Origin: Propionivibrio soli
Lineage (GTDB): Bacteria; Pseudomonadota; Gammaproteobacteria; Burkholderiales; Rhodocyclaceae
DNA: 64,000 nucleotides
Assembly (NCBI RefSeq): GCF_025770765.1
Contig: NZ_JANZKY010000005.1
Coordinates: 186,001 to 250,000 of the forward strand
Direction of reading: 5' to 3'
Within the stretch, counting starts at the first letter, position 1. Each line of letters begins with the position of its first letter. Under the pieces are notes generated by a model. That model was not told the origin of the DNA, made no database searches, and saw only the letters and a program-made list of their open reading frames with translations. This document shows positions 28,630 to 37,683 of this stretch, piece by piece. A program made the translations under genes and the position numbers.

Positions 28630-29392
28630 ATGAGCGAGCCGGTGGAAAGTCAAAGCAACGGCAAGACACCGACCGTTGACGAGCAGGAGCAAACGGCAGA
28701 AATCGAGCTGGCGGCCCGTAATACCTCGCGCAAATTGCTGAGCCTCCTCGCACTCGGCGCCGTCTTGTTCCTCATTATTCACGTCACGCCCTTAGGCGAG
28801 CGGGTGCGCAACTGGGACACGCTCACCAAGCTTCTCGCAGGCGGCGGCCCGGAAGCTGCAGCTTATTTCGTCGTAATCAGCACGGTGCTTATTGCGCTCG
28901 GAACGCCCCGGCTGTTGTTCTACGCACTTGGCGGGCTGGTTTTTGGACTCTGGCAGGGCCTGATCTGGTCGACGGTGAGCAGTGTCGTCGGGTCATTCCT
29001 GACCTTTCCGCGCGGCGCGCTGGGGCAGCCGGGAGTGGTTGATCGAACGCTTCGGACAGAACCGCTTCTTCTCTCGCATTGCCGGCGCCCGGCCCACCAC
29101 GGCGTCCGTTGCGCTGATGCGCATGCTTCCCGTCAGCAACGTGATCATCAATGTCGCGCTGGCGCTGAGCAGGGTCGGCAACCGCGCCTTCGTGCTTGGC
29201 TCGCTGATCGGTTTTCTACCCCAAGGCGTTGTCGCGGTCGTCATTGGAAGCGGGATCGCGCACGACGTGCCGTGGGCGGGAGCCATCCAGATCGGCGTTG
29301 CCGCCACCCTGCTACTCGGGATTCTCTACTGGACGTCAAAGAAACGTCGGAAGCCGCCAGAGCCGGAAGCGACGTCGGACGCGCAGCACTAA
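28630..29392 (+). pseudogene. TVP38/TMEM64 (DedA-like) membrane protein, frameshifted
   Basis: One gene in two frames. From ATG 28630 the frame codes for LLSLLALGAVLFLIIHV and FYALGGLVFGLWQGLIWSTV, typical of TVP38/TMEM64 membrane proteins, up to FLTF. It then shifts: from about 29006 the next frame reads FRAARWGSREWLIERFGQNR and continues through ALMRMLPVSNVIINVAL to the stop at 29392. Removing one T from the run at 29005-29007 restores a protein of about 253 residues. It could be a sequencing error in the short T-run or real loss. DedA-superfamily members help recycle polyprenyl phosphate carriers, which fits the upstream GT2 gene. Confidence 0.8.
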
Positions 29393-29485
29393 CTCACCGC
29401 GCCTCAAAGCGTTCCTCCGGGGAGAAGCAAACGTAGGCCTGCATCTCCTCTCCCCTCTCCGTTGCCGCTTGAGCCCCCTCGATAC

Positions 29486-29587
29486 TCAGCTCTGCTCCCG
29501 TTCATCCTGTGACTCGAGCCACATGGCGTTGACGATGCTCAGGAGTACCGCGAAGCCGAGCCCCAGAATCCAGGTGAAGTACCACAT
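29486..29587 (-). CDS. cydX: cytochrome bd small subunit CydX
   Basis: A 33-residue membrane peptide, MWYFTWILGLGFAVLLSIVN followed by AMWLESQDEREQS. The MWYFTWILGLG start and the single hydrophobic helix with an acidic tail are the CydX signature. It stabilises the heme centres of the CydAB quinol oxidase. A purine-rich AAGGGA site precedes the ATG. It starts 20 bases after cydB on the same strand, the usual place. Confidence 0.93.
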   Translation of the reverse strand: MWYFTWILGLGFAVLLSIVNAMWLESQDEREQS

Positions 29588-29607
29588 GAGATATCTCCCT
29601 TCCGTGA

Positions 29608-30744
29608 TTAGTAGACGACTTTGTCGTTCTTGACGATGAAGTCACGCGTGACCTTGCCCGCCATCACCCGATACGCCCAACCGGTGTAGGCGACGACAAT
29701 CGGGGTGAAGATGAGCGCTACCCACAACATGACGTTAAGCGTGAAGTGGCTCGACGTCGCGTCCCAGGCCGTGAGGCTGGCTTTGGGCATTTCGGACGAG
29801 GGCAGGACGAAGGGGAACAGCGCGATGCCTGCGGTCAGAATGACCGACACGCAAGCCAGCGATGAGCCGATAAAAGCCAGCAATGTCAGGCCTGCACGGA
29901 TGGTAAGCAGTACGATAATCCCTCCGAGGTAGGCCAGCGCCGGAACTAACCAAAGCACTGGGTGTTTCCCGTAGTTGGTAAACCAGGCTCCAGGCGCGCG
30001 CCCGACTTCCTTCATCAGCGGATTGATCGACGCGCCGACATCGCCGATCGATTGAATGACGTAGCCGTCGATGCGTGACACCCACAGGCCGCCGAGTGAG
30101 AAGGCCACCAGCAGAACGACGGCGACAATCTGGGCGGCCTTCTTTCCCCGATCCTGCAGGTCGCCATCGGTACGGTGGGCAAGGAAGGTCGCACCCTGCA
30201 AGGTGATTAGCGAGAGGCTAACGACACCGAAGAGCAGCGCGAGCGGGTTGAGCAGTGCCCAAAATGAACCCGAGTAGTACGAGCGCATCGTGTCGTCGAG
30301 GCGGAACGGCACGCCGAGGAACAGATTGCCAAAAGCCACACCGAAGACCAGCGCGGGAACTGCGCTGCCTGCGAACAGTCCCCAGTCCCAGGACTTGCGC
30401 CAAGTTGGGTCGGGCAGTTTGGAGCGGTACTCGAAGCCGACCGGGCGGAAGAACAGTGCAAACAATACCAGCAGAAACGCCCAGTACATTCCGGAGAAGG
30501 CGGTGGCGTAAACAAACGGCCAGGCCGCAAAGATAGCGCCGCCGGCGGTGATGAACCATACCTGGTTGCCGTCCCAGTGCGGTGCGATGGTGTTGATCAT
30601 CACGCGGCGTTCAGTGTCGTCTTTGCCAAGAAAGTTGAGCAGTATGCCGACACCCATGTCGTGGCCGTCCATGATGGTGAAACCGATCAGCAGGACGCCG
30701 ACGAGCAGCCACCAGATGAGTTTCAGGGTTGCGTAGTCAAGCAT
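29608..30744 (-). CDS. cydB: cytochrome d ubiquinol oxidase subunit II
   Basis: A 378-residue inner-membrane subunit of cytochrome bd oxidase with about eight to nine membrane helices. The N-terminal [27 protein letters not shown] and the following [20 protein letters not shown] are diagnostic. It pairs with CydA to reduce O2 with electrons from quinol at high affinity. It starts 13 bases after cydA and is followed by cydX. Confidence 0.96.
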   Translation of the reverse strand: MLDYATLKLIWWLLVGVLLIGFTIMDGHDMGVGILLNFLGKDDTERRVMINTIAPHWDGNQVWFITAGGAIFAAWPFVYATAFSGMYWAFLLVLFALFFRPVGFEYRSKLPDPTWRKSWDWGLFAGSAVPALVFGVAFGNLFLGVPFRLDDTMRSYYSGSFWALLNPLALLFGVVSLSLITLQGATFLAHRTDGDLQDRGKKAAQIVAVVLLVAFSLGGLWVSRIDGYVIQSIGDVGASINPLMKEVGRAPGAWFTNYGKHPVLWLVPALAYLGGIIVLLTIRAGLTLLAFIGSSLACVSVILTAGIALFPFVLPSSEMPKASLTAWDATSSHFTLNVMLWVALIFTPIVVAYTGWAYRVMAGKVTRDFIVKNDKVVY

Positions 30745-30757
30745 TTGATCTTCTCCC

Positions 30758-32293
30758 TCAGGCGTTGTTCGGTTGCAATGCGGTCGGGCCGAGACGGGCG
30801 TACTTGAACATCAGGTACATCTCGACGATCAGGAGCAGGGTGTAGAAGCCAACGAAGCCGGCGATCGACCCCCACAGGCTGGCGGACGTCAGGGTCGATG
30901 CCGAGAGATGTGTCGGCAGCATGCCGAACACCGTCCAGGGCTGGCGACCGTACTCGGCGACGAACCAGCCGCACATGCAGGCGATCCATGGTGCCGGTAG
31001 GCTCCACAGGAAGGTTTTCATCAGCAACGGGTGCTTTTGGTGGGTGTTGTAAATCGACAGCCAGATCGCGGCGACAAACAGGCCGAGCATCAGAAAACCG
31101 AGGCCGACCATAATGCGGAAGCTCCAGAACAGCGGCGCGACTCTCGGCACCGAGTCCGTCGCCGCCTTCTCTATGATCTCTGGGGTGGCCTGGCGCACAT
31201 CCTCGGCGTGACGCTTCACCAACAGGCCGTAGCCCATGTCAGCCTCGTGCGCCTTGAATTTCTCCTGCGCGGCTTTGTCCTCTGGGTTCTTCCGCATGTC
31301 TTCGAGCGCGATAACGGCCTGCACACCGGACGCGATGCGCTCCTTGTTCTTGGCGCGAATCTCCTGAATACCCGGAAGCTGTTTGTTGATCGAGCGAGTG
31401 GCGATCAGGCCGAGCATGAACGGAACCTTGATCTCCCAGTCGTTGGCTTGTTTCTCCTCGTTCGGCCAAGCCACGATGTTGAAGCCCGCCGGCGCCGGTT
31501 CGGTCTCCCACATGGCCTCGATTGCCGCGAGCTTGGATTTCTGCGATTCGGAGACGGCATAGCCGGATTCGTCGCCGAGCACGATCACCGATAGCGTACC
31601 GGCGATACCGAAGGCCGCGGCGATACGGAACGAACGGCGGGCGAATTCGATATGCTTGTTTTTGAGTAGATACCACGCCGAAATGCCGAGCACGAACAGC
31701 GCACCGGTGACATACCCCGCAGCCACGGTATGCACGAACTTGGACTGCGCAACGGGGTTAAGCACGAGCGCCGCAAAGTCGGTCAACTCCATGCGCATGG
31801 TGATCGGGTTGAACGCCGAACCGACCGGGTCCTGCATCCAGGCGTTGGCGATGAGAATCAGGATCGCCGACAGGTTCGAACCGAGCGCCAGCAACGCCGT
31901 GACTGCGAGGTGGCCGCGCTTCGAGAGCCGGTCCCAGCCGAAGAAGAACAGGCCGAACATCGTCGATTCGAGGAAGAAGGCCATCAGTCCCTCGATGGCC
32001 AGCGGCGCACCGAAGATGTCGCCCACGTAGTGCGAGTAGTAGGCCCAGTTGGTCCCGAACTGGAATTCCATGGTGATGCCGGTAGTGACGCCGAGGGCGA
32101 AATTGATGCCGAACAGCTTGCCCCAGAATTGCGTCATCTCCTTGTAGATCGCCTTGCCGGTCATCACGTACACCGATTCCATGATGACGAGGATCCACGA
32201 CAATCCAAGTGTTAACGGAACGAATATGAAGTGGTACATCGCCGTCGCCGCGAATTGCAGGCGAGACAGGTCAACGACTGCCGAGTCGATCAT
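30758..32293 (-). CDS. cydA: cytochrome d ubiquinol oxidase subunit I
   Basis: A 511-residue heme-bearing subunit of cytochrome bd oxidase. It opens [20 protein letters not shown] then [19 protein letters not shown], which holds the heme b595 His. [10 protein letters not shown] sits in a long Q-loop of the canonical type. ATG 32293 has GGAG eight bases upstream; the longer frame from 32356 adds a non-homologous stretch. It overlaps the end of the upstream small gene by 23 bases. The long Q-loop and the cydX gene favour canonical bd over cyanide-insensitive oxidase. Confidence 0.96.
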   Translation of the reverse strand: MIDSAVVDLSRLQFAATAMYHFIFVPLTLGLSWILVIMESVYVMTGKAIYKEMTQFWGKLFGINFALGVTTGITMEFQFGTNWAYYSHYVGDIFGAPLAIEGLMAFFLESTMFGLFFFGWDRLSKRGHLAVTALLALGSNLSAILILIANAWMQDPVGSAFNPITMRMELTDFAALVLNPVAQSKFVHTVAAGYVTGALFVLGISAWYLLKNKHIEFARRSFRIAAAFGIAGTLSVIVLGDESGYAVSESQKSKLAAIEAMWETEPAPAGFNIVAWPNEEKQANDWEIKVPFMLGLIATRSINKQLPGIQEIRAKNKERIASGVQAVIALEDMRKNPEDKAAQEKFKAHEADMGYGLLVKRHAEDVRQATPEIIEKAATDSVPRVAPLFWSFRIMVGLGFLMLGLFVAAIWLSIYNTHQKHPLLMKTFLWSLPAPWIACMCGWFVAEYGRQPWTVFGMLPTHLSASTLTSASLWGSIAGFVGFYTLLLIVEMYLMFKYARLGPTALQPNNA

Positions 32294-32504
32294 TCTTGTT
32301 CTCCGTGGGTGGCTGGGATACCGTGGTCGCGATGCGCCCGCCCATGGCGTCTGCATCGACGGCGACTTTGTTCGGCTTGATGAACACGTGCCAGAGCAGC
32401 ACGATCAACAGGATCTTGAGCACCAGAACGACCGCAAGTTCGCGCACCAGCATGACGCGATTCGCCTTTGCGAATCGTTCGTTGAAGAAGCCCCGATTTC
32501 TCAT
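32271..32504 (-). CDS. CydP-like small membrane protein of the cyd operon
   Basis: A 77-residue protein with one membrane helix, [20 protein letters not shown], preceded by basic residues. [13 protein letters not shown] matches the small CydP-type subunit often encoded just before cydA in Proteobacteria. Its 3' end overlaps the cydA start by 23 bases, so the two are co-transcribed and possibly translationally coupled. The frame is open to 32561; the ATG at 32504 ([11 protein letters not shown]) gives the usual size. A role in oxidase assembly or stability is inferred. Confidence 0.72.
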   Translation of the reverse strand: MRNRGFFNERFAKANRVMLVRELAVVLVLKILLIVLLWHVFIKPNKVAVDADAMGGRIATTVSQPPTENKNDRLGSR

Positions 32505-32929
32505 TGTTCTGGTTTCGGTGTATCGACGCCTGCCTCGAATGCTCGGCGTTGCGTCGATCAATTGCTATTTATCTTCTTGTGCGCCAGGCGGCAACCTGGC
32601 GACTGCACTGTGGACAGCTTAGGTGATAGAGCCCAAACGGCAATGGCTCGTAAATGACGCGAGGCTATCCACCTCTCATCTTTATATTCTTCAATAATAT
32701 ACTAATTTGTGATTTGTCAAAATCGATCTCGCGCTCGAGCCAGTATCAATAATCTGCTATGAGCCGCAATTTCTCTTGCTGTCGCAAGGCTCATACGGCT
32801 TTCGAACGTTCTCGACCGAAGCGTTTTTTGTTTGCGCTATATCAAAAACACGCCTCGCCCAACCGCTTTCCAATATTGAGGAACACGCCCGATGTTGAAA
32901 CCGACGGCCCTTTGCCCACTTGTCCAGAA
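32505..32929. other. AT-rich intergenic region upstream of cyd operon
   Basis: A 425-base gap between the cyd operon and the CoA-binding gene, both on the minus strand. The part at 32660-32760 is clearly richer in A and T than its surroundings and holds the probable cyd promoter. A 63-codon plus-strand frame at 32759-32950 has no recognisable content. No FNR-type TTGAT-n4-ATCAA site was found by eye. Confidence 0.6.
32694..32720 (-). promoter_or_regulatory. candidate sigma-70 promoter of the cyd operon
   Basis: On the minus strand TTGACA (32715-32720) is followed after 15 bases by TATTAT (32694-32699). The spacing is shorter than the ideal 17. It lies about 190 bases before the CydP-like start in the most AT-rich stretch of the window. 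Confidence 0.45.
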
Positions 32930-33292
32930 TCAAAACTGATTGGTGCGTAGAAGAACCATGGTGCAGGCTTCGACCACCTCGATCCCGGCTTTCGACAAGC
33001 GGGGGTACTGGGTCGGGTTCTCCGCTCCAGGATTGAATATCACCCTACGCGGCTTGAGCTTAATGAGGGCATCAACGGTCTCCGCCTGCCGCGCTGCGCT
33101 GAGATACATGGTCACCGTATCGACTGGCTGATCGACTGCGGACAGGGAGGCAACAACCTTCCGGCCAAGAACCACCTCCTCTTTCGGCGCAATCGGGATA
33201 ACGTTATGTCCGTACTCGAGGAGCATTTTCATCGCCTTGTTTGAATAGCGTTCCTCGTTCGTGCTGGCACCCACCACAGCGACGTTCTCCAT
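32930..33292 (-). CDS. CoA-binding domain protein
   Basis: A 120-residue Rossmann-fold protein of the CoA-binding family (YccU-like): AVVGASTNEERYSNKAMKML, then VIPIAPKE, YLSAARQ and VIFNPGAENP. The ATG at 33292 has a strong AAGGAG site five bases upstream; the longer open frame from 33589 does not look coding. Stand-alone members bind CoA in vitro, but their cellular role is unknown. Confidence 0.88.
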   Translation of the reverse strand: MENVAVVGASTNEERYSNKAMKMLLEYGHNVIPIAPKEEVVLGRKVVASLSAVDQPVDTVTMYLSAARQAETVDALIKLKPRRVIFNPGAENPTQYPRLSKAGIEVVEACTMVLLRTNQF

Positions 33293-33482
33293 ACATTCTC
33301 CTTCGACGTTGGCAATCCGATCCCGCATGCCGTCGTGCAGTAATTGGGACTTAGACAAACACACGCGACTGCGTTGTGATAACGGAACAGTACATTTGGT
33401 TCTCGCGCATGTGCGGCACGGACGGAATTCGCCGGAGACAGCCGCAGTCCCGGACGTAACCAAACCTGTTCCGGAAGATCGA

Positions 33483-34940
33483 TCAGGCCGGGGGCAAGAC
33501 CTCATCGAGCCAGCATTGCTGCGGCGACGATACCGGCCAGTTCCTGAGCAGGCGGGCGCGGTCTCGTTGCCAAGCCCGTGTAAACCCACGCTCGGTTTGA
33601 TGCTGCGTCATGGCATCGAGATCGATCATCCAGAGTCGCCCGCCCTGCCAGATCAGATTCGTCGCCTTCAGGTCTCCGTGAGAGATACGCAGGTGGTGCA
33701 GGGTCATAAACAAACAACTTATTGCAGCCGCCATATCGGAGGGCGGCGGGACGCCTGGGTCGAGGCAATCCAGCAAGTTTCGGCCCGGGCAATAATCCGT
33801 GATCAAAAAAGCCCTACGCCGTAATGGTCCGAGGCGTTCTTCTATGACGGCGATCGGACGGGGCGTCGCCACGCCGTAAAACAGCAAACGGTGCGCCTCG
33901 CGCCACGACCGCCATGCGCGGCTCGGCCGCCAAAGGCGCGACATCGCATGGCGCAAGTTCTTCAGGTTATAGCGCTTGAGTACCAGGGCACGCTGGCCGA
34001 TCTCGGCCCTCGCCACCGTACATGTCCCGCCATCCTTGAGCAGCCGCCCGAGGCGAACAGCTTCGTCCGGATCACTCAAAAGCTGCGCAAAGCCTGGCCC
34101 GAGCTCTTCCTTCATCTTTCGGTCGGACACAACGAAGCGGGTTGCGCTGTGCACAACGGAGAACTGCGTGCATTCGCGCCCAACCTTGGCAAGAAAATGG
34201 TCTAGCCGCCTATGCCGCGCCCGCTCCACTTCGTTCTTTAAGGCAGCCATGTCGGTAGGGAATGCGCGCTGAACCTCCGCGTAGGATTTGACCAGATCAC
34301 CGAGAGCGTCCTCGACGAAGAGCGGCAACTGGGCAATGAGCAACGCGAGATTGCTGAGCATAAGGCGCGACGAACCGCTACTTCCGCCAGCAAAGCTCGC
34401 CACCGCATCGCCGTCGATGATGAGCATCTTTTCGTCATGAACGAGAAAGTTGCCGAGATGCAGATCCGCCTGCATCAGGCCAGCAGAATGTAATCTTCCC
34501 AAGAGCGAAAAGGCCGGCCGAAGACACATGAATGCTGCCGACACATCTTCTGTCTCCGCCACCGGATCGAAGACCTGGTCGAGACCAACCGAACCGTCCA
34601 GGAACTCGGTCAACGCCACATAGCCACCGGCGCACAAACGCTCCGCGGCGACGGGGTGCGGCGTCGGAATCCCCGCCGTGACCAGTGCTTTCACCCCGCT
34701 CGCCTCTTTCGCCCCTCGCCGCTCCCCACTCGGCCCAATAAACAGCTTTGCCAACACGGGCTGGTCGTCGATCCTCGCTTCGCCAACCACGCGTTTTCCC
34801 GGAAGCACGCGCAACGGCCGCAAGAACAGAAGATCGGCCCCCGATTCGAGCGCAATGCGAAAAGGAACTCTCACGTCCCGCCCCATCGCCTCGAGGTCGG
34901 TCGCGCATAACAATGGCGGTTCGGGTCTGCTTAAGACCAT
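33483..34940 (-). CDS. tandem double-kinase LPS core protein
   Basis: A 485-residue cytoplasmic protein of two kinase-fold domains in series. Domain 1 has MQADLHLGNFLV (Asp159, Asn164) and IIDGDA (Asp176). Domain 2 has LVLKRYN (Lys322), SHGDLKATNLIW (Asp423, Asn428) and MIDLDAM (Asp440). Both keep their catalytic Asp, so both could be active. It ends the operon lpxL-waaG-waaP-kinase and begins one base after the preceding stop; an in-frame ATG at 34994 is the alternative. It resembles the large kinase gene in the P. aeruginosa core locus and probably phosphorylates core heptoses. Confidence 0.8.
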   Translation of the reverse strand: MVLSRPEPPLLCATDLEAMGRDVRVPFRIALESGADLLFLRPLRVLPGKRVVGEARIDDQPVLAKLFIGPSGERRGAKEASGVKALVTAGIPTPHPVAAERLCAGGYVALTEFLDGSVGLDQVFDPVAETEDVSAAFMCLRPAFSLLGRLHSAGLMQADLHLGNFLVHDEKMLIIDGDAVASFAGGSSGSSRLMLSNLALLIAQLPLFVEDALGDLVKSYAEVQRAFPTDMAALKNEVERARHRRLDHFLAKVGRECTQFSVVHSATRFVVSDRKMKEELGPGFAQLLSDPDEAVRLGRLLKDGGTCTVARAEIGQRALVLKRYNLKNLRHAMSRLWRPSRAWRSWREAHRLLFYGVATPRPIAVIEERLGPLRRRAFLITDYCPGRNLLDCLDPGVPPPSDMAAAISCLFMTLHHLRISHGDLKATNLIWQGGRLWMIDLDAMTQHQTERGFTRAWQRDRARLLRNWPVSSPQQCWLDEVLPPA

Positions 34941-34941
34941 G

Positions 34942-35724
34942 TCATTCGCGTCCGGCAAAGAAATCGAGAATCTTTCGTACGCATCGCTTGTCATCCGGCG
35001 TTAGGTGCCGATGCCCGGTATAGTCGAGATAGAAACGAAGTCGCTGCGTACGCGACAGGCGGTACTTGGCGATTTTGTCGAGGCACGCCAAATCCTTGAT
35101 GATGCGGTATCTCAGGAAAGGCCCCCACCAGTACCCCCCGCTTGGGCAATCGATTAAGAATACCCGCGGCTCAGGGCCTTCCGTCACTAATAGATTGCGC
35201 CATTTCAGGTCGTTGTGCGCGAAGCCGGCCGAATGCATCGTTCTTGCCATTCGTGCTATTTGCAGCGCCACTGACCGTACCCACCGGCCATTTTGCAATC
35301 GCGCATCCCCGTTGTTCGCGATCCGCGCAAGGTCTGTGGTTCCCGAAATCTCTTCAGTAACCAGAGCCCCGCGTTGGAAGCCACCAAGGCGACGTTCGAG
35401 GCCGTAGGCGACCAAACGCGCCGTAGGTATGCCCCAATTCCGGAATGCAAGAAGGTTTTCCCATTCCTTGCGCACGCGGGGAAATGGCCACCACTGGCGC
35501 AATCCGAACCAGCGGCTTTTCGCATCCTTGCCGTTCCCCTGATACCGCTTGACGTAGTACCGGCGTGTGCCGACGCTGACCCGGATAACGTCGCTCAACG
35601 AGTCTGCGGCCATCGGGTCACCTTGCAATACGAACACGCGGTCAATGTCGGCAAAGGTAGTCTCGCCACAGCAACTTTTCTCAAGAGGATCAACCCACCA
35701 CTGGCGCATAGCGTCGCGAATCAC
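34942..35724 (-). CDS. LPS core kinase, WaaP-related
   Basis: A 260-residue kinase-fold protein related to WaaP/Kdo kinases. N-lobe Lys59 is in YYVKRY, the catalytic loop is AHNDLKWRNLLV (Asp172, Asn177), and FLIDCPSGG holds the metal-binding Asp192. It overlaps waaP by four bases (ATGA), and its stop is followed one base later by the double-kinase gene. Heptose phosphorylation in the inner core is the likely role; the exact site is not known. Confidence 0.82.
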   Translation of the reverse strand: MIRDAMRQWWVDPLEKSCCGETTFADIDRVFVLQGDPMAADSLSDVIRVSVGTRRYYVKRYQGNGKDAKSRWFGLRQWWPFPRVRKEWENLLAFRNWGIPTARLVAYGLERRLGGFQRGALVTEEISGTTDLARIANNGDARLQNGRWVRSVALQIARMARTMHSAGFAHNDLKWRNLLVTEGPEPRVFLIDCPSGGYWWGPFLRYRIIKDLACLDKIAKYRLSRTQRLRFYLDYTGHRHLTPDDKRCVRKILDFFAGRE

Positions 35725-36566
35725 AAAGCCGTTCTGGACGGCGTTCCGTCTGCGCCGGGCGCGTATTTCCGCAAAAAACGGGCGTGCAGACGGCCCGCTT
35801 CCGCTTCGAGCTGTCGGAGCAATGCCGATTCTTCGACGAGAATTTGGCGCAGTCCCCGGGCGAAATAGATAGGGAGAAAACGCAAGATGTCGCGCCGCGT
35901 CAGCCCGATATCGAGTGCCGAAAAGTAAAGGCTGGCGAGATCTTTGTCGCGCCAGCGTAATGGCGTCTGCGCGCGGACTTGGGCGCGGTGCAAATCAATG
36001 ATCGACAACTTCAGATTTTCGGGGGAGGGCGTCGGATCAAGGCCCATCAGGAAATGGCAAATGTAGAAATCACGATGATTGACGCCGCCGCGGTGCATGC
36101 GGCCGGCCATTTCAGCGACTTTGCGGATCAAAGCCCATTTCATTTTGGGAGGCGGCGGCCGGCGCGGCCAGTCGCGGCAGAAGTCCTCGAGGCTGATGGT
36201 CGGTGCCAGTTCCTCGGTCACAATGAAGGAGTGTCGGGTCGCCGGATTGGCGCCGCGCTCGCCGAACGCCACGGCACGCATGGTATCCACGCCGACCTCA
36301 GTCAGGCGGTTAATCGCACGCCATTCGTTTCCAGCGCCGAGTACGGGTAGCTTGAATGTGAGCAGGTTCTTCGCGATTTCTCGCCAACCAACGCCGCGAT
36401 GGATTTTCACGAAGTAGCCCCGGCCGCCGACCTCCGTACGCAAGGTGCGACGTGCCTCGAGCTCGCGAAATATCTCACCGCGTAGCGCTTCAACGGCGAC
36501 AAAAGGATCGTAGCCCGACCATAGCGTCTTGAATGGCTCGGCGAGGAACAAGGTCGCACTACTCAC
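35721..36566 (-). CDS. waaP: LPS core heptose(I) kinase WaaP
   Basis: A 281-residue kinase that phosphorylates the first heptose of the inner core with ATP. VGGRGYFVKIHRG gives the ATP-site Lys54, VNHRDFYICHFLM the catalytic Asp166, and IIDLHRAQ the metal Asp191; all are hallmarks of WaaP/RfaP. It overlaps waaG by eight bases, the usual waaG-waaP order. Core phosphates bind divalent metals and strengthen the outer membrane. Confidence 0.94.
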   Translation of the reverse strand: MSSATLFLAEPFKTLWSGYDPFVAVEALRGEIFRELEARRTLRTEVGGRGYFVKIHRGVGWREIAKNLLTFKLPVLGAGNEWRAINRLTEVGVDTMRAVAFGERGANPATRHSFIVTEELAPTISLEDFCRDWPRRPPPPKMKWALIRKVAEMAGRMHRGGVNHRDFYICHFLMGLDPTPSPENLKLSIIDLHRAQVRAQTPLRWRDKDLASLYFSALDIGLTRRDILRFLPIYFARGLRQILVEESALLRQLEAEAGRLHARFLRKYAPGADGTPSRTAL

Positions 36567-37683
36567 TGGACGCTCCGAGAATCAGATCGGCGGCGCGCTC
36601 GGCATTGCTGTAGATGTCCGCGTGTTCGGCAAAAGCCAATGCGCCGGTTTGCCATTGCGCGCGCTTAGCAGCATCGCTCAGCGCATCGGCTAACGCCGAA
36701 TCCAGGTGCGCCTGCTGGAAGGGTTCCGGAACGACAACGCCCGCCTTCGCTTCATCGATGTAATGCGCATACCCGCAGACCGCCGTTGCGATCACAGGCA
36801 GTCCGGCCACCAAGGCTTCCAGCAGCACCGTCCCGGTATTCTCGCTGTATGCGGGGTGCACGAGGAGATCGGCTCCCAGCAAAAAGCGAGGAATATCGCT
36901 TCTGCCTTGCAGAATGGTAACCTGGGAACCGACACCCAATACCTCTGCCTGACGCAGGAAGAACGTCGGCTTGTCCTGCCCGATAACGATGAGGCGGGCA
37001 CGACGAGCCAACACCTCAGGCAAATGTGCCAAGGCCCGCAGCGAGCGGTCAAGCCCCTTCGTTTTGAAACCGGAGCCCACCTGCAGCAATAAGAAATTTT
37101 CGTCGGAAATCCCGAACTCGGCGCGCAAGCCCGCACGAATCTCCGCGGCATTGGCCGGCGCCCGCCGATCCGGCGCGATCCCCGGTGGCAGAAGATGAAA
37201 GCGGTGAGCCGGTGTCGCGTAATGCTTTTCAAAAAAGGGTTGTTGCAATGAGGAAATCATCAGGATTTCTGCGCGGCTCTCTGTGCTGAAAACGGCCCGT
37301 TCATAGGCCGCGAAGTGCCGATAGCGTGGCGAGAGCCTATACAAGGGATTACGCAGCGTACGTGCCTTCTCCTCATAGCATGCATCGGCGGCAAAATAGA
37401 TATCGAGCCCCGGCATTTTATTGAATCCGACGACTCGATCGGCGGGCCGAGCCGCCAGATCGCTCCGCACCCACTCGGTAAACTTTTCGTAGCGCCTCCA
37501 ATTGCGCAACGCCCGTGCGGGCACACGCATAACCTCGAACCCTGGCGGAATCTCGCCTTCCCACTCGAGCGTGTAAACGCGAACAGAATGGCCGCGTACC
37601 TGGCAAGCGAGTGCAATACGCATAAAATCCCGCTGCAATCCGCCGAACGGAAAGTATTTGTAGAGGCAAAAGGCAAGTTGCAT
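36559..37683 (-). CDS. waaG: LPS core glucosyltransferase I WaaG
   Basis: A 374-residue GT4 enzyme that adds the first outer-core hexose. The N-terminus MQLAFCLYKYFPFGGLQRDF is diagnostic of WaaG, and the C-terminal half has VGSGFKTKGLDRSLRAL and AYSENTGTVLLEALVAGLPV. The ATG overlaps the upstream lpxL stop by one base (TGATG). It lies in the middle of the five-gene core operon. Confidence 0.93.
   Translation of the reverse strand: MQLAFCLYKYFPFGGLQRDFMRIALACQVRGHSVRVYTLEWEGEIPPGFEVMRVPARALRNWRRYEKFTEWVRSDLAARPADRVVGFNKMPGLDIYFAADACYEEKARTLRNPLYRLSPRYRHFAAYERAVFSTESRAEILMISSLQQPFFEKHYATPAHRFHLLPPGIAPDRRAPANAAEIRAGLRAEFGISDENFLLLQVGSGFKTKGLDRSLRALAHLPEVLARRARLIVIGQDKPTFFLRQAEVLGVGSQVTILQGRSDIPRFLLGADLLVHPAYSENTGTVLLEALVAGLPVIATAVCGYAHYIDEAKAGVVVPEPFQQAHLDSALADALSDAAKRAQWQTGALAFAEHADIYSNAERAADLILGASSE

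Noticed and set aside
32559-32929. FNR or ArcA site upstream of the cyd operon
   Set aside because: No TTGAT-n4-ATCAA or clear ArcA repeat could be seen, only an AT-rich promoter.
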